A DNA stretch of 64,000 nucleotides from Nitzschia sp. DOCU1 (Eukaryota > Bacillariophyta > Bacillariophyceae > Bacillariales > Bacillariaceae), in the NCBI GenBank assembly GCA_951394045.1, contig OX595999.1, positions 310,001 through 374,000 on the forward strand, read 5' to 3'. The translations under genes were made by a program, and so were the position numbers. Positions within the stretch are counted from its first letter, which is position 1, and every line of letters starts with the position of its first letter. Below are positions 51,055 to 61,301 of the stretch, piece after piece. The notes below the pieces were generated by a model. That model was given only the letters and a program-made list of their open reading frames with translations. It searched no databases and had not been told where the DNA came from.

Positions 51055-53539
51055 CTAATCTTCTTCTTGAACACTGACTTGGAACAATTCAATGCATTGT
51101 CCATCAAACATTGGCAAATTCTGGTTGCGCAAAAAGATGACACCCCACATGAACGCCGTAAACCACAGGGCGGTGTATTGGTTGGGTTGGTATTTTCGAA
51201 TGACAATGGCATGCGGAACCGGCAACAGACCAACCATGGTAATTTCATTCAAAATATCCAGGATCTCGGATTCATCCACCACACCTTGCTTGGAAGCGAC
51301 AATTTCGTCAACCACAGGCACGAGGTGTTGCAAGAGACGCGTGACCGTTTCCAAGGGAAGATTTTCCTTGAGTTCGGCCAACCATTGTTCTGTGGGTTGG
51401 AACTTTTCGCTTTGCAAGCCATGTTCATCATCTCCAATGCCTCCCGAGTTGGGAATACCCTTGGGGTCCATGCTGCCCAAAGCCCGAGCGCGATCCGCAT
51501 CGTATTGCACGGAAGTTTGGTCTCCGTAGACCTTGTGGCATTGTTCTTGTGCCTTTTTCAGAGTCAAGGCAGCCAATCGTCCAAAGGAATCCTTTCTTCG
51601 AATAATGGCATATACCAAATGCGTGTTTCCGTGATACTGGTATTGAATAACGTTGTTAAACACCTCAAGAAGCAAGGCCAAGTGTCGATGAGCATTCTCG
51701 CCGGAATACAAGAATTTGGGCGAGGAAAAAAGCTCAAAGAGATTCACGAGTTTGACGGCGGCTACCAAACTCATGGATCGCCAATACGGCGAGATGTTGC
51801 AAATGATGGTCAGAAAGCAAGAATACAAGGGTACCAGCTTGTAGGCACCATTGACGACCAGCTTGTGCAAGGTAATTGCTAGCAGATCATTGTGACCTCC
51901 CGAAAAGAGTGGAAGATCGGTCGGCAGTTTCTTGGTAAAGGGCTTATTGAGTGCGACTCCAAAGGAACGTTCTCCCGAAAGCTTGAGGAGACAAAAGGTA
52001 CAGATGTGTACCAATCCAATTTGGGCGGGATCTCGACGAGACTTGTACATGAGGTAACAAATCGGTACCAGCAACTCGTTAATGTTGCATTTGGTCAGAA
52101 CGTGGGTCATGAACAATGGATTTTCTTCCAAAAACTTCCAAAGCAAGACCAGCAATTCTTGAAAGCACTCCAATTTGGGGCTCGAGTTGGGCAAGTATCC
52201 CGTTTGTCCTTCATAGACATTCTTCAAAAGGCGAGCAAATCCATCAAAGACAAAATCCAACTCAGCCGCACTATCCATGCGCGCCATGAGTGTACGAAAG
52301 ATATTGAATCCACCCTTGGAGGCCGTCTCAAATTCCACCAAAGGTTCACCATGTGAATCTTGGACGGGTTCGGGATTTCCCGGTAACCCACAATCTAGCA
52401 GGACACACAATAGTTGAGCCGAAAGCTCTACCAACTTGATGTGAGAATCCGAAAAGCCGGACGAGTATACTCCATGAGTCGTCGGATCAAAGGTCAAAAT
52501 GGTATTGAGCAAACTGTAAAAGAGACAAACTGAGTTGGGTGCATCAGCCGCAGTAGCGACTGCCAACCATCGAGAGGCCAATGGATTGTATTCATCGGCT
52601 GGAGAGAAGAGTGGATCACAACAGGAGGCCAACATTAATCGCAAAACTTCAATCCGATTCTTGTCATATTTGCGAGTTGCTTCATTGTGTCCTTGTGCGG
52701 CATGGACACCCGCTCCTGTCGCCCATACAATGGAAGTGGGGCGAGGCACTAGCGTGACTCCACTCTCCACCGTCTTGGTATTGAGACCCGCTTCGGCTCG
52801 GAGTTCCTTGTCTTCCTTGGTGTCACTTCTACGGAAAAAGGCAGTGGCCGTGTCTTTTTTGTCTTCATAAAAGTCACAAGTGAATTGTGGCAAAAACAAC
52901 ATGTGCATGGCGGCATGAACGACCAATAGAGCCAAAGGTTCTTGTTCATCATCGACTCGGGCGACACTTCCTGTTAGATTGGTAGTACCAGTAGCACTTT
53001 CCGTGCCACTCGCACCACCGACCATGAGTCCAATCTTTTCATCACCGGGGGCAGCCGCGTTGGTTCCCCAACAAAGTTGTTCAACGTTTTCATCGGCATC
53101 GCCCAAATCGCCTGAGAGTAGTTGCAATGAAAAGAAGCAGAAGACAGAGTTAGACGCTACGCTAATTTCACTTTACAGAAACCCCACACCCCAGGCTAGA
53201 CCCCCCATGCCTTTACTCACCTTTTTCTAATAAAAAGGGCAAAATTCTCGTCAAGACTCGGACACAATTCAAGGCTTGATCAAAGTAAATGTTGTAGGGC
53301 GTTTCAACAATTTGACAGAGTTGAGCCGTCGCTTGGGTGAACAGCGTAGCCAAATTCTCAAAGCGTTCATCTCTAAGCCTACGGGCGGCATGAGGAGGAA
53401 TCAATTCAAAGACCTCTTCTGCCGAAGCAGGGATTTTCCACAATTCATCCCAAAAGTCGGCATCGTCGGCACTGACATCGACTTCCACCAAGGCCGATAC
53501 CGACTCTCGAAACTTTTCGCGAGATGCCGAGGCTCCCAT
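51055..53539 (-). CDS. HID1: HID1-family Golgi protein
   Basis: Exons 53539-53221 and 53111-51055 (109-bp intron), 791 residues. The N-terminus MGASASREKF fits N-myristoylation, as in animal HID1, followed by FWDELWKIPASAEEVF, ENLATLF and LNCVRVLTRILPF, the typical opening of the family. Later blocks also match in order: SVCLFYSLLNTILTFDP, HICTFCLLKLSGERSFGVALN, the segment ICNISPYWRSMS, HLALLLEVFNNVIQYQY, NTHLVYAIIRRKDSF, then EQWLAELKENLPLETVTRLLQ, DESEILDILNEI and VGLLPVPHAIVIRKYQPN. HID1 is a peripheral membrane protein of the medial/trans-Golgi needed for secretory-cargo sorting. Length is close to that of the animal protein. All blocks are present and the gene looks intact. Confidence 0.93.
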
Positions 53540-54239
53540 GTTTGTTGTTTGTGCAAGGAACTAGCAACTAGCTACGAATCGGCAATGTAGTAACGTTCTC
53601 TCTGTCGATGATGCAATAAGGAGAAATCAGATCAGTAGCAATGATGATGGTAATGGATGTCTTTCGTCTTCGGTTTGTCCATTGTTTTCCCTGATAGCAC
53701 ACAAGCAAAGAGAGAGCCTCGCCAACAACCTCTGCCATTCGAGTTCGCCAACTCTCTTTTGCCTATGTAAATATTTATCTTTGAATAAATCTAATGGATT
53801 GGTCGCGCGCATGTGGTCACGTACATGCCAACGTTATCACATACAACCAACAAACCTGCGACACGCCCCCAACATTGATTTATCTACAATCGCTTAGATA
53901 AATAAACGAGGATGGGACGCCGGGCGGACTCCAAGTACTACCAAGGGTCGCAAAACAAGATCCCGCCTTCACAAAAAGAGGTGGCTTCCTGCCTCCGTCA
54001 CCATGAAGATCCATAGAAAATGCTTTGTGTTTATTGAGAGCATCACAACACTCAATCCTCGTTTCTCTTTTTCTGTAGGGTACAGAATGCCAACGCCAGT
54101 GCCCATGACGACGAATAGAACGACACTATGATGATCCACAATGAAATAACGCAACAGCAAACGCATAGTTGCTACTTTTAACTCTGTCATTTGTTACGGG
54201 ATGAAGAGATACAACAACTTCCCTGTTCTTTCTTCCTTT
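53540..54239. other. Intergenic between HID1 and ankyrin-like gene
   Basis: It contains the HID1 promoter and the 3' flank of the ankyrin-like gene. Short open frames here lack family features. Confidence 0.45.
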
Positions 54240-56429
54240 CTACATCCACACCAATTCCAATAGTCCCAATACCGCACTGCCCATGGGATACGATTGTTGC
54301 GCCAGTTGCAAGGGTGTTTGGCCCTTTGAATCGGCACAAAAGACCGACGCTGGATCACAACGCACCAACCATTCGATTACCGCATAAGGTGCTTGACACA
54401 GGACGGCAAAATGAATAGGCAATCGACCTTTCGAGTCGGCATGTTTGGTTGCCGTACAAGCTCCTTCTAATAGAGCTCTTAACAAGGCGACATGCTCTTC
54501 GGAGGATTCACGGGGGACACGACAGGCCAAGTGCAAGGCCAAACATCCACTGTGAGGATCGGGCAATTCACAGGCCAAGGGATACGCCCGAATCAATGTT
54601 TGAATCAACGCCAGGGGAGCTTTACAGAGACAAGTCACATGCAAGGCCAATCGTTTCCAAATTTGATCATCTATTCCATAATACCATTCTCTTGCCAAAT
54701 GAGGATCGGAATCAATCAATGTGGCAGCTGCTTTCCATTGGCGTTGCTGTAACAAATTATACAAGGGTGGTTGCGACGACGGTGGACCTGACGACAAGGC
54801 TGTAGCCAGGCATTGCATATCGTCGTTTGGAGAAATGGCACCAGCAACCACTTCGATGCTGCTACCACCATCCGTGATTTCCGCCGAGTCCTCACTCGTT
54901 GCAGTAGTCTTGGAAAGACTAATAAGAAGAACACGCGGTGATATACCGTGTGAGTCGAGGTATTGGTGGCTGTCAAACAACAATCATTCAATGACGACAA
55001 TCCACCTCAAATACACTTACTCGGCTGGAACAACCGAACGTTGCCGCCTCAAAGCTTGTTGCAACACATCCCTACAGTCCTGCTTGGAACTTTCAGTGGC
55101 ATTGTGTTCCAAATACTCCATGGCAGTCATGCCGTGCAAGGAACTTGGCACCGCCGCCGTTTCAGGGACCGCTTGTACCAAATGCTGCAACGTCAATCGT
55201 GTCCACTGACGACGACTCTCCTCTTGTATGCTAGTCGAATCCGTATCTTGCATAATGGACGACAGTAGCATGGTTTGTTGACGTGGTAGTAGGGGTTGAG
55301 CTTTCCAACCCAGTGCCACCAAATGAACCGGAAGCATTCCCATACAAGCGGACAAGGCGGACATGGGATGAGCTTGCAACAAGACTTGAATGACGCAGGG
55401 AGAGGCTTGAAATAAGCAGGCGATATGAATGGGCAAGCAAGTCTTGGTTTCCGCGGCAGCTTGCAATAGAGCATCCGTGGGCAAGTCCAAGGAAACTTCG
55501 TCACAATCATCGTCGTCATCATCGTCTTCCATGGTAGTCGATGTATCTTGGGCTTCCAAGGTCATGGCCATGGGAATAATATCCCCCGACGTGGACAGTT
55601 GTAGTACTACACCATGATGATCCAAAAACTTGATGGAATCTTGGTCGTCATCATCATTGTCATCATTGGTAACCACCGAAGATGCACAACTAGTCGTTGT
55701 CACGTCATCCTCATCATCTTCAAAAACATCTCCAATCGACTGCTCTAGGGATACTAGAGAGCGACTGGATGGTTGCTGATGATACAAGATAGGACGCGTT
55801 TTCGAGCTATAATGATGCAACCAGTCTCTTTCCTTTTTCATTTCCACAACAGTTGTGGTGGACATTTCATCCACCATGGACAAGGACCGACTGCTGCTTC
55901 CTTTGCGAGGACGCGGCGTACTCGTTAGTAATTCCTTGTGGTCTTGCCCGTCTTTCTGAAGTCGTCGTCGTGCTAGTACCACCAAACGACGCTTGTGACG
56001 TTGCTCGACAGGAATCATGGCCGAAGCACAGGCCGCCGCACCTCCCACGGTTACACTCAACAAAGTAGAAATCACCTTGGCGGGAGGATCCAAAGCACAT
56101 GCCACATGCAAGGGCAAAACCTTCCATTGTCGTTGATACAATTCGAGTAGGCAAAATTTGGTAATTTCTTTTGGAAACAAGGTGGCTCGAATCAAGACTC
56201 GTTGCCAATCTTGAAGTAGCACTAATTGCATCAATGTCGTCATGGAACCATGTTTTGATGTGGTGGTGCGATGACGACGACGTCGTCCAGCACGTGGACG
56301 TGGTCGACTTGGAATGGTGGTGGCCATGATCAAGGCAGTTTGTAAACAAGAACGAGAAGAACCATGCTTCTCAAAAGGTCTGGATGGAGCAGCTGCTGCG
56401 TAAGTTTGAGAGGAATGTGTAGCACCCAT
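54240..56429 (-). CDS. Ankyrin-repeat-like protein
   Basis: Exons 56429-55021 and 54918-54240 (102-bp intron ending TTATTAG), 695 residues. A CAG acceptor at 54970 would keep the same frame, shorten the intron to 51 bp and add 17 codons. The N-terminus MGATHSS is a possible myristoylation site. Ankyrin-type units are seen as LPLHVACALDPPAKVISTLL, LPIHIACLFQASPCVIQVLL, LPVHLVALGW, LALHVTCLCKAPLALIQTLI, CLALHLACRVP and LPIHFAVLCQAPYAVIEWLV, with GQTPLQLAQQ at the end. The spacing with P..VI..LL and YP matches diatom ankyrin repeats. Between units lie acidic, Asp-rich inserts. It is probably a scaffold; the partner is unknown. Confidence 0.8.
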
Positions 56430-57280
56430 GGTGGTAGTCGTAAATCAATCGCGATATTGATAGTGGAAAATGGTGCTTGGTTGTTTTTGTGAGCCCGCGG
56501 CAACAAACTGGCAGTCGTAGTCTCAGCAGCAGATGCATGGCGACGACTAGTAGTGGGTGGTTGTTAGGCAACAACGACTCTTTATCGTCACATTGGCTTC
56601 TCTCTCTTATTTTGGCGGCAAAAAGATCGTTCCGGCACCCCACTCGTTTTCATTTCAAAAACGTCGGCTCATTCTTTTGTCGTCAGCGGAGCCTTTCAAA
56701 AGAGTCCTCCCCACTTCGGGGATGGTGCGTGCTATTCTCTCGTAAGTGTTTCATTCTCTCTCGAGACAACAACTACTCCTACCACTATGAAAGTCGCGTA
56801 CTGTAGGAACGCCAGGATCTTTCCATGGCAGCAAGTTCATTTCCGTTTGCCCTGTCTCTATCTTGTTGGCATGAAATCTTCTGCTCCAGGGATCTTTTGC
56901 AAGTTCGCAAAATCCGAGACGCTTCCGAAATCCCGGCCACTCCGTCGTGCTTCCGGCGGCGAAAGAAACAGGCGAACGAATGTGTGGAATTGCCAGATCC
57001 AAAGAAGAGCCTGGGCGAAGATGCACAATATGCCCAATTGACACTACGACATACCGTGAGACACATTTATTTAAACAAAATTCTGCCGAGTCACTCCTAT
57101 CGTTGCCACTTCCGACTGGCGAAATTGCAGGATTGGTCGAACGGAGAAGAATCTTCCATCCCCCTCGAAAGAACCCATCACATCCATCACATCATTCCCA
57201 CAATTTCATCCTTGGGACGACAAAGAAATCAATCAACCATTTGACGCTTCACTAGTAGCTCTATACACAAACAAACAATC
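56430..57280. other. Divergent intergenic region
   Basis: Promoters of the ankyrin-like (-) and carrier (+) genes lie here. An open frame at 56825-57244 (+) was considered; it lacks domain features. No gene was assigned. Confidence 0.45.
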
Positions 57281-58285
57281 ATGCCCGAAACCACCACTAC
57301 TACACCTACTAGCAATCTCAAGCTGTCTGTCTCTTCGTCATCGTCGCCTTCTTCCAACACCAAGGCTTCTTCTTCGGGCGATGTCATTCCGTTAGGAACC
57401 CGCATGGTCTTGTCGGCCTTTGCCGGCATGGGAGCTGCCACGGTATGTCATCCTCTTGATGTTATCCGGGTGCAAATGCAAACTTTTTCGTATAAAAATA
57501 CCGCCGATGCTGCTGTGAGTATTTACCGAAATGCCGGTTTGGTGAATGGCTTGTACAGTGGCATTTCGGCAGCCTACCTTCGCCAATGGTTATATGGAAG
57601 TTGTCGCATGGGAATTTATTCTTATTTGTTGGAAGAAGCCAAGAACAAAAATGGAGGCCGATCGGATCAAATTCCTTTCAGCACAAAACTAGGCATGGGA
57701 TGTATTAGTGGTGGCATTGGATCGTTTGTGGGAACCCCCAGTGAAGTGGCTCTCGTGAGAATGAGTGCCGATTCCAAATTGCCAGTGGGGGAACGACGCA
57801 ATTATACCAATGTCGTCAATTGCTTGGTGAGAATTGCCCGAGAAGAAGGACCTACCAAACTATGGCGAGGAGCAACACCGACAGTCATGCGCGCTACTTT
57901 GCTCAGCAGTGCGTCCTTGGGTGTCACATCGCAAGCCAAGAGTATGTTGAGTGAATCGGGATGGTTTGGACCTGGCGGCAACATGATGGGAGGTCTTCCC
58001 GTCATGTTCTTTTCGACTTTGACAAGTAGTTTTGTCGCCAATATTGTGGCGAATCCTTTTGATGTCATTAAGAGTCGCATGCAACAAATGCCCATTCGAA
58101 GTGATGGAAGTGCCATGTACAAGAACATGGGAGATTGTGTCCTTCAATCGATTCGAGCCGAAGGTATCATGGTCTTGTACAAGGGATTTACGCCAGCCTT
58201 TATCAAGTTGGCACCCTACACCATTATTAGTTTGACCTTGGCCGATAAGTTGACGAGAGCTGTTACTGGAAAGGATGCTCTGTAA
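57281..58285 (+). CDS. Mitochondrial carrier (SLC25), oxoglutarate/malate-carrier-like
   Basis: Single exon, 334 residues; ATG in ACAATCATGCC context. A Ser/Thr-rich N-extension of about 35 residues precedes three repeats of two TM helices. The carrier signatures are PLDVIRVQMQ (about 59), PSEVALVRM (about 150) and PFDVIKSRMQ (about 255). The second departs from the canonical PxDxx[KR] in the same way as the 2-oxoglutarate/malate carrier (PAEVALIRM), and GTPSEVALVRMSAD with GERRNY and EEGPTKLWRGATPTVMRA follow it closely. It probably exchanges dicarboxylates such as malate and oxoglutarate across the inner mitochondrial membrane. The exact substrate cannot be read from sequence alone. Confidence 0.9.
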   Translation: MPETTTTTPTSNLKLSVSSSSSPSSNTKASSSGDVIPLGTRMVLSAFAGMGAATVCHPLDVIRVQMQTFSYKNTADAAVSIYRNAGLVNGLYSGISAAYLRQWLYGSCRMGIYSYLLEEAKNKNGGRSDQIPFSTKLGMGCISGGIGSFVGTPSEVALVRMSADSKLPVGERRNYTNVVNCLVRIAREEGPTKLWRGATPTVMRATLLSSASLGVTSQAKSMLSESGWFGPGGNMMGGLPVMFFSTLTSSFVANIVANPFDVIKSRMQQMPIRSDGSAMYKNMGDCVLQSIRAEGIMVLYKGFTPAFIKLAPYTIISLTLADKLTRAVTGKDAL

Positions 58286-59875
58286 TAACAACAAGCAAGG
58301 GGAAAGAAGAAAATACATTTTAGAGGTATGCATAACATTTCACTTGAAAGAAAACCATATTCTTCTACGGACTGCTGTTAGTGTGGAAGAAAGAAAGAAA
58401 ACTCGCCCAGGGCGACAGCACTACTACTAAATGCAGATCGCGCGGCGACGTAAGAACGTTTACTGGAAAAGACACTACTATCCACCACCATTCTTGTAAG
58501 GACGGTTAGTGCCGACGGTAAAAGAGAAAACTCCATTGCTAGCTACTAGAGCAGACCAACGCATTTCGTCATGCGAGCTAGTACTACAGGCCAGGGCACT
58601 GTGCAGCAGGTAGGTCTAGTAGGCATCGTCATCGCACGGGGGACGACAAAGTGCGATGTGAATCAGATGACGACATATCTCGCTCGTACTCTGGTGCAAT
58701 AGAATCAGAATGACACGCCACCAATGGTACGCCGTGGGGCTCTACTAGAAGTAGCTAGAGGGCACCATACTACGGTAGCGCCGGTAGCTCTACTACTAGT
58801 AGGCTGCAGCGTTCTGGCTGGAAGAAGACAATGAGGATATTGTACTACTACCGGTAATACGATGTGAATCTGGTGAAGAACAATGACAATATCATACTAG
58901 AATCAGAATGACATACCACTGCGCAATCAATCATTGACTCTAAGTAAAAAAATAATTTGTGGGAGTGACTGTGGTGATGGTTGGAAACGATGTTCATGGT
59001 TCTCCGTACGGCTCTGCCGGTGCTGATACTACCACCACCGCTCCCGGATGTTTGTTTACTACTACCGGTAGCACCCCGATAATAGTAGTAGAGATAGTAG
59101 TTAAATGAGCAAAGTACACTCTACCAGGTATGGACTACGTTTTTCTCTTCTTTCGTCGATATGCACTTGCCATTCATTGCTACGAGAGAGCTACCGGTAG
59201 AGCGGCAACATGGAGAAGTGGCAGCCAACTGCACATTCGTAGAGCCGGCACAAAAAGTGGGACCACAAACGTCGTTGTTGAAGAACTTCTCTATTGAAGA
59301 TGAAGAATGCCTTCGGATTTGTGGTGACGGAAACTATGTGCCCGAGGCATTCCCTGAATACATATGACATTTTCTTTCATTAAATTTTCCGTTCAATCTA
59401 TTGCCCCGAATTTTCAAAGAAGGTCGGTTCGACCCCATATTCTTCGTCCCGATGTGGATCCAACGGATGTTGTGTGGTGTAATTCGCTGCAGGACTCCTC
59501 TCCTACTATTGCGGGTGAACGAACAAATCCGAATCTATTGACGTGTGGACATCTTCAGTCGTCTCCCCACCGGTATGGTGCCAGTGCGTCGTTGGTTTTG
59601 TGTCTCACAATTCGCATTGGGGCCCCATACCAGTAGATCACCTGTTACTAAATACGAGTGCGTTTGGCGATGAATGTCGTAATTTCAATATTGAACGTCG
59701 GCCCACGATTCCACGCACCAAAGAGACACTTCGTGTTCGCATTGTGATATTTTCCTTCGACCTCTTCGTCCACACGATTCCGCCACTGTCACTTAGCTTG
59801 GGCCTGAGAGAAATATGCCATCACAATTGCAAGCCATCAACTTTCTTCCCCCAACGCAAACGTCATAATTTTTTC
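58286..59875. other. Intergenic, repeat-rich, about 1.6 kb
   Basis: No gene was assigned. Between 58655 and 58925 an imperfect direct repeat (CGATGTGAATC ... AGAATCAGAATGACA) occurs twice, about 200 bp apart. CTACTACCGGTA and CTACTAGTAG words are abundant. The frame of the 59876 gene is open upstream to 59543. Confidence 0.45.
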
Positions 59876-60715
59876 ATGTCACCACAAAATATCATGATCA
59901 ATCTAATTCAAAAGACCAAGAAGACACACTTGATGTCGCTTGAACGCCCCAAAGAAGAAGATGAGCCCCAGCTGGAAGAAGAGGGAGAGGGAAGTACAAT
60001 GTTCACTTTGCCCGCCGAGCCAATGAAGCAAACAACGCCCAAGCAGAAGAAAAGGGTGAGCTTTGACCACAGAGTGAAAGTGCGGGAACACATCCATCTA
60101 TATGACATGTCTCAGTCTGAGCATGACGCCGTCTGGTTTACGGAAGAAGAAATCGGCGCAATAAGAGAAGAATGCTGTCGTACCATACAGAAGCTGAATG
60201 GTCTTACTACAAGCAAGAAGACGAAGAAAGCACGCCAACGAACCACCAAGAACGAGGAAGAGGCAATACTTTCGTGCAAGTGTCGAGGTCTCGAGTACAG
60301 AACAAAAGATGGATTGAAACTCCGATACGAGCACCGTCTCACTGCTTGGGATGTTGTTGCTCTCGAACAAGAACGCCAATGGATCGAAGGCAACTTTGAC
60401 GAAGAGAAGATTGCCCAAGCTTACCACTCGTGTGCCGATGAGTCAGCCCGAGTGGCTCACTTGTTAGCCCTACAAGATCAGAAATGGGTTCAAGACCATA
60501 AAGATGACACACCGTCACTTCCTTGGATGCATTGTCTTCCCGTTTCACTTAGACCCGGGCGACGCCACAGCATCACGCACGGAGAACCGTCCTGCTGCAT
60601 CTCTACGAAGATTCAGCTTTCAAACCCAAAAGATTCCAAAAGTAGTACTGCCGCTATCTTGCTAAGAAGCGCAAGTACAGGGGATTCTTTCAACAAGAAC
60701 GCAAGGGCCGCATGA
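59876..60715 (+). CDS. Hypothetical diatom-type protein
   Basis: 279 residues from ATG 59876 (TTTTCATGTC), chosen because the upstream part of the open frame does not look like protein. It starts with a charged, disordered region; VSFDHRVKVREHIHLYDM and AVWFTEEEIGAIREECCRTIQK follow, then CKCRGLEYRTKDGLKLRYEH and a helix rich in Glu/Gln (ALEQERQWIEGNFDEEKIAQAYHSCADES). The VxFxxxVxVxEI...W[FY]xxEE and CRGLExRT blocks recur in many uncharacterised diatom proteins that I recognise only as a family without function. It has no TM and no signal peptide, so it is cytosolic or nuclear. Confidence 0.72.
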   Translation: MSPQNIMINLIQKTKKTHLMSLERPKEEDEPQLEEEGEGSTMFTLPAEPMKQTTPKQKKRVSFDHRVKVREHIHLYDMSQSEHDAVWFTEEEIGAIREECCRTIQKLNGLTTSKKTKKARQRTTKNEEEAILSCKCRGLEYRTKDGLKLRYEHRLTAWDVVALEQERQWIEGNFDEEKIAQAYHSCADESARVAHLLALQDQKWVQDHKDDTPSLPWMHCLPVSLRPGRRHSITHGEPSCCISTKIQLSNPKDSKSSTAAILLRSASTGDSFNKNARAA

Positions 60716-61301
60716 ATATCACCCTCGGCATGCAACCCCAACCACAAATCAAGATGAAGTAGTCGTCTTGCTACGACGTATAGTTGGTACCAGATCATGT
60801 ATAGCCAAGAAGCTACCAACAATAACAGTGCTGATAAAACTATTAAGTGTTGACCAATTTTATGCAGAAAAATTTAGAATTACATTTGTTTCATCTACTG
60901 CTGCTGCATTGTCTGCCCCGCTAGCACATAGTTAAAGCAGGTAAAAGAGTACGCCCTTTACAGTTTGCAACTACCTTGACGATCGAAAAAGATCGATCTC
61001 ATCGCTACTACTACTCTAGCTACCTAGAGAGTCGGAGTAGAGACCGCGGTAGTTGAAGCTAAGGTACTTGGGCGATCAAGGGGAGCTTCCACGCGATCTT
61101 TGTCACGGGGCGTGTGATATGACGTGTGTTGAAGCTGGTCATGGAATTCGACCAAAATGAGAAGTCTACCATAATCCTAGTAGAGAGGAGACGTCATACG
61201 CCTGGCAGTAGTTCTACTTCGAAGAAAATAGATTTTGAATCAGTAGCTAGAGTACCGGTAGCTGTAAGCCCCTCAAATATCTACCTTGGGTACGTATGCA
61301 C
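60716..61301. other. Intergenic between hypothetical and cyclase-PDE genes
   Basis: Convergent 3' ends. A third, weaker copy of the dispersed repeat is at 60933-61024. No gene was seen. Confidence 0.5.
60933..61024 (+). repeat. Dispersed ~95-bp intergenic repeat, copy 3 (diverged)
   Basis: It begins TAAAGCAGGTAAAAGAGTACGC and contains CTACCTTGACGATCGAAAAAG and GATCTCATCGCT. It aligns with copies 1 and 2 but its right third is diverged. Confidence 0.5.

Noticed and set aside
56825..57244. 139-codon plus-strand frame before the carrier gene
   Set aside because: Cys/His/Arg-rich but without periodic motif; it lies in a divergent promoter region.
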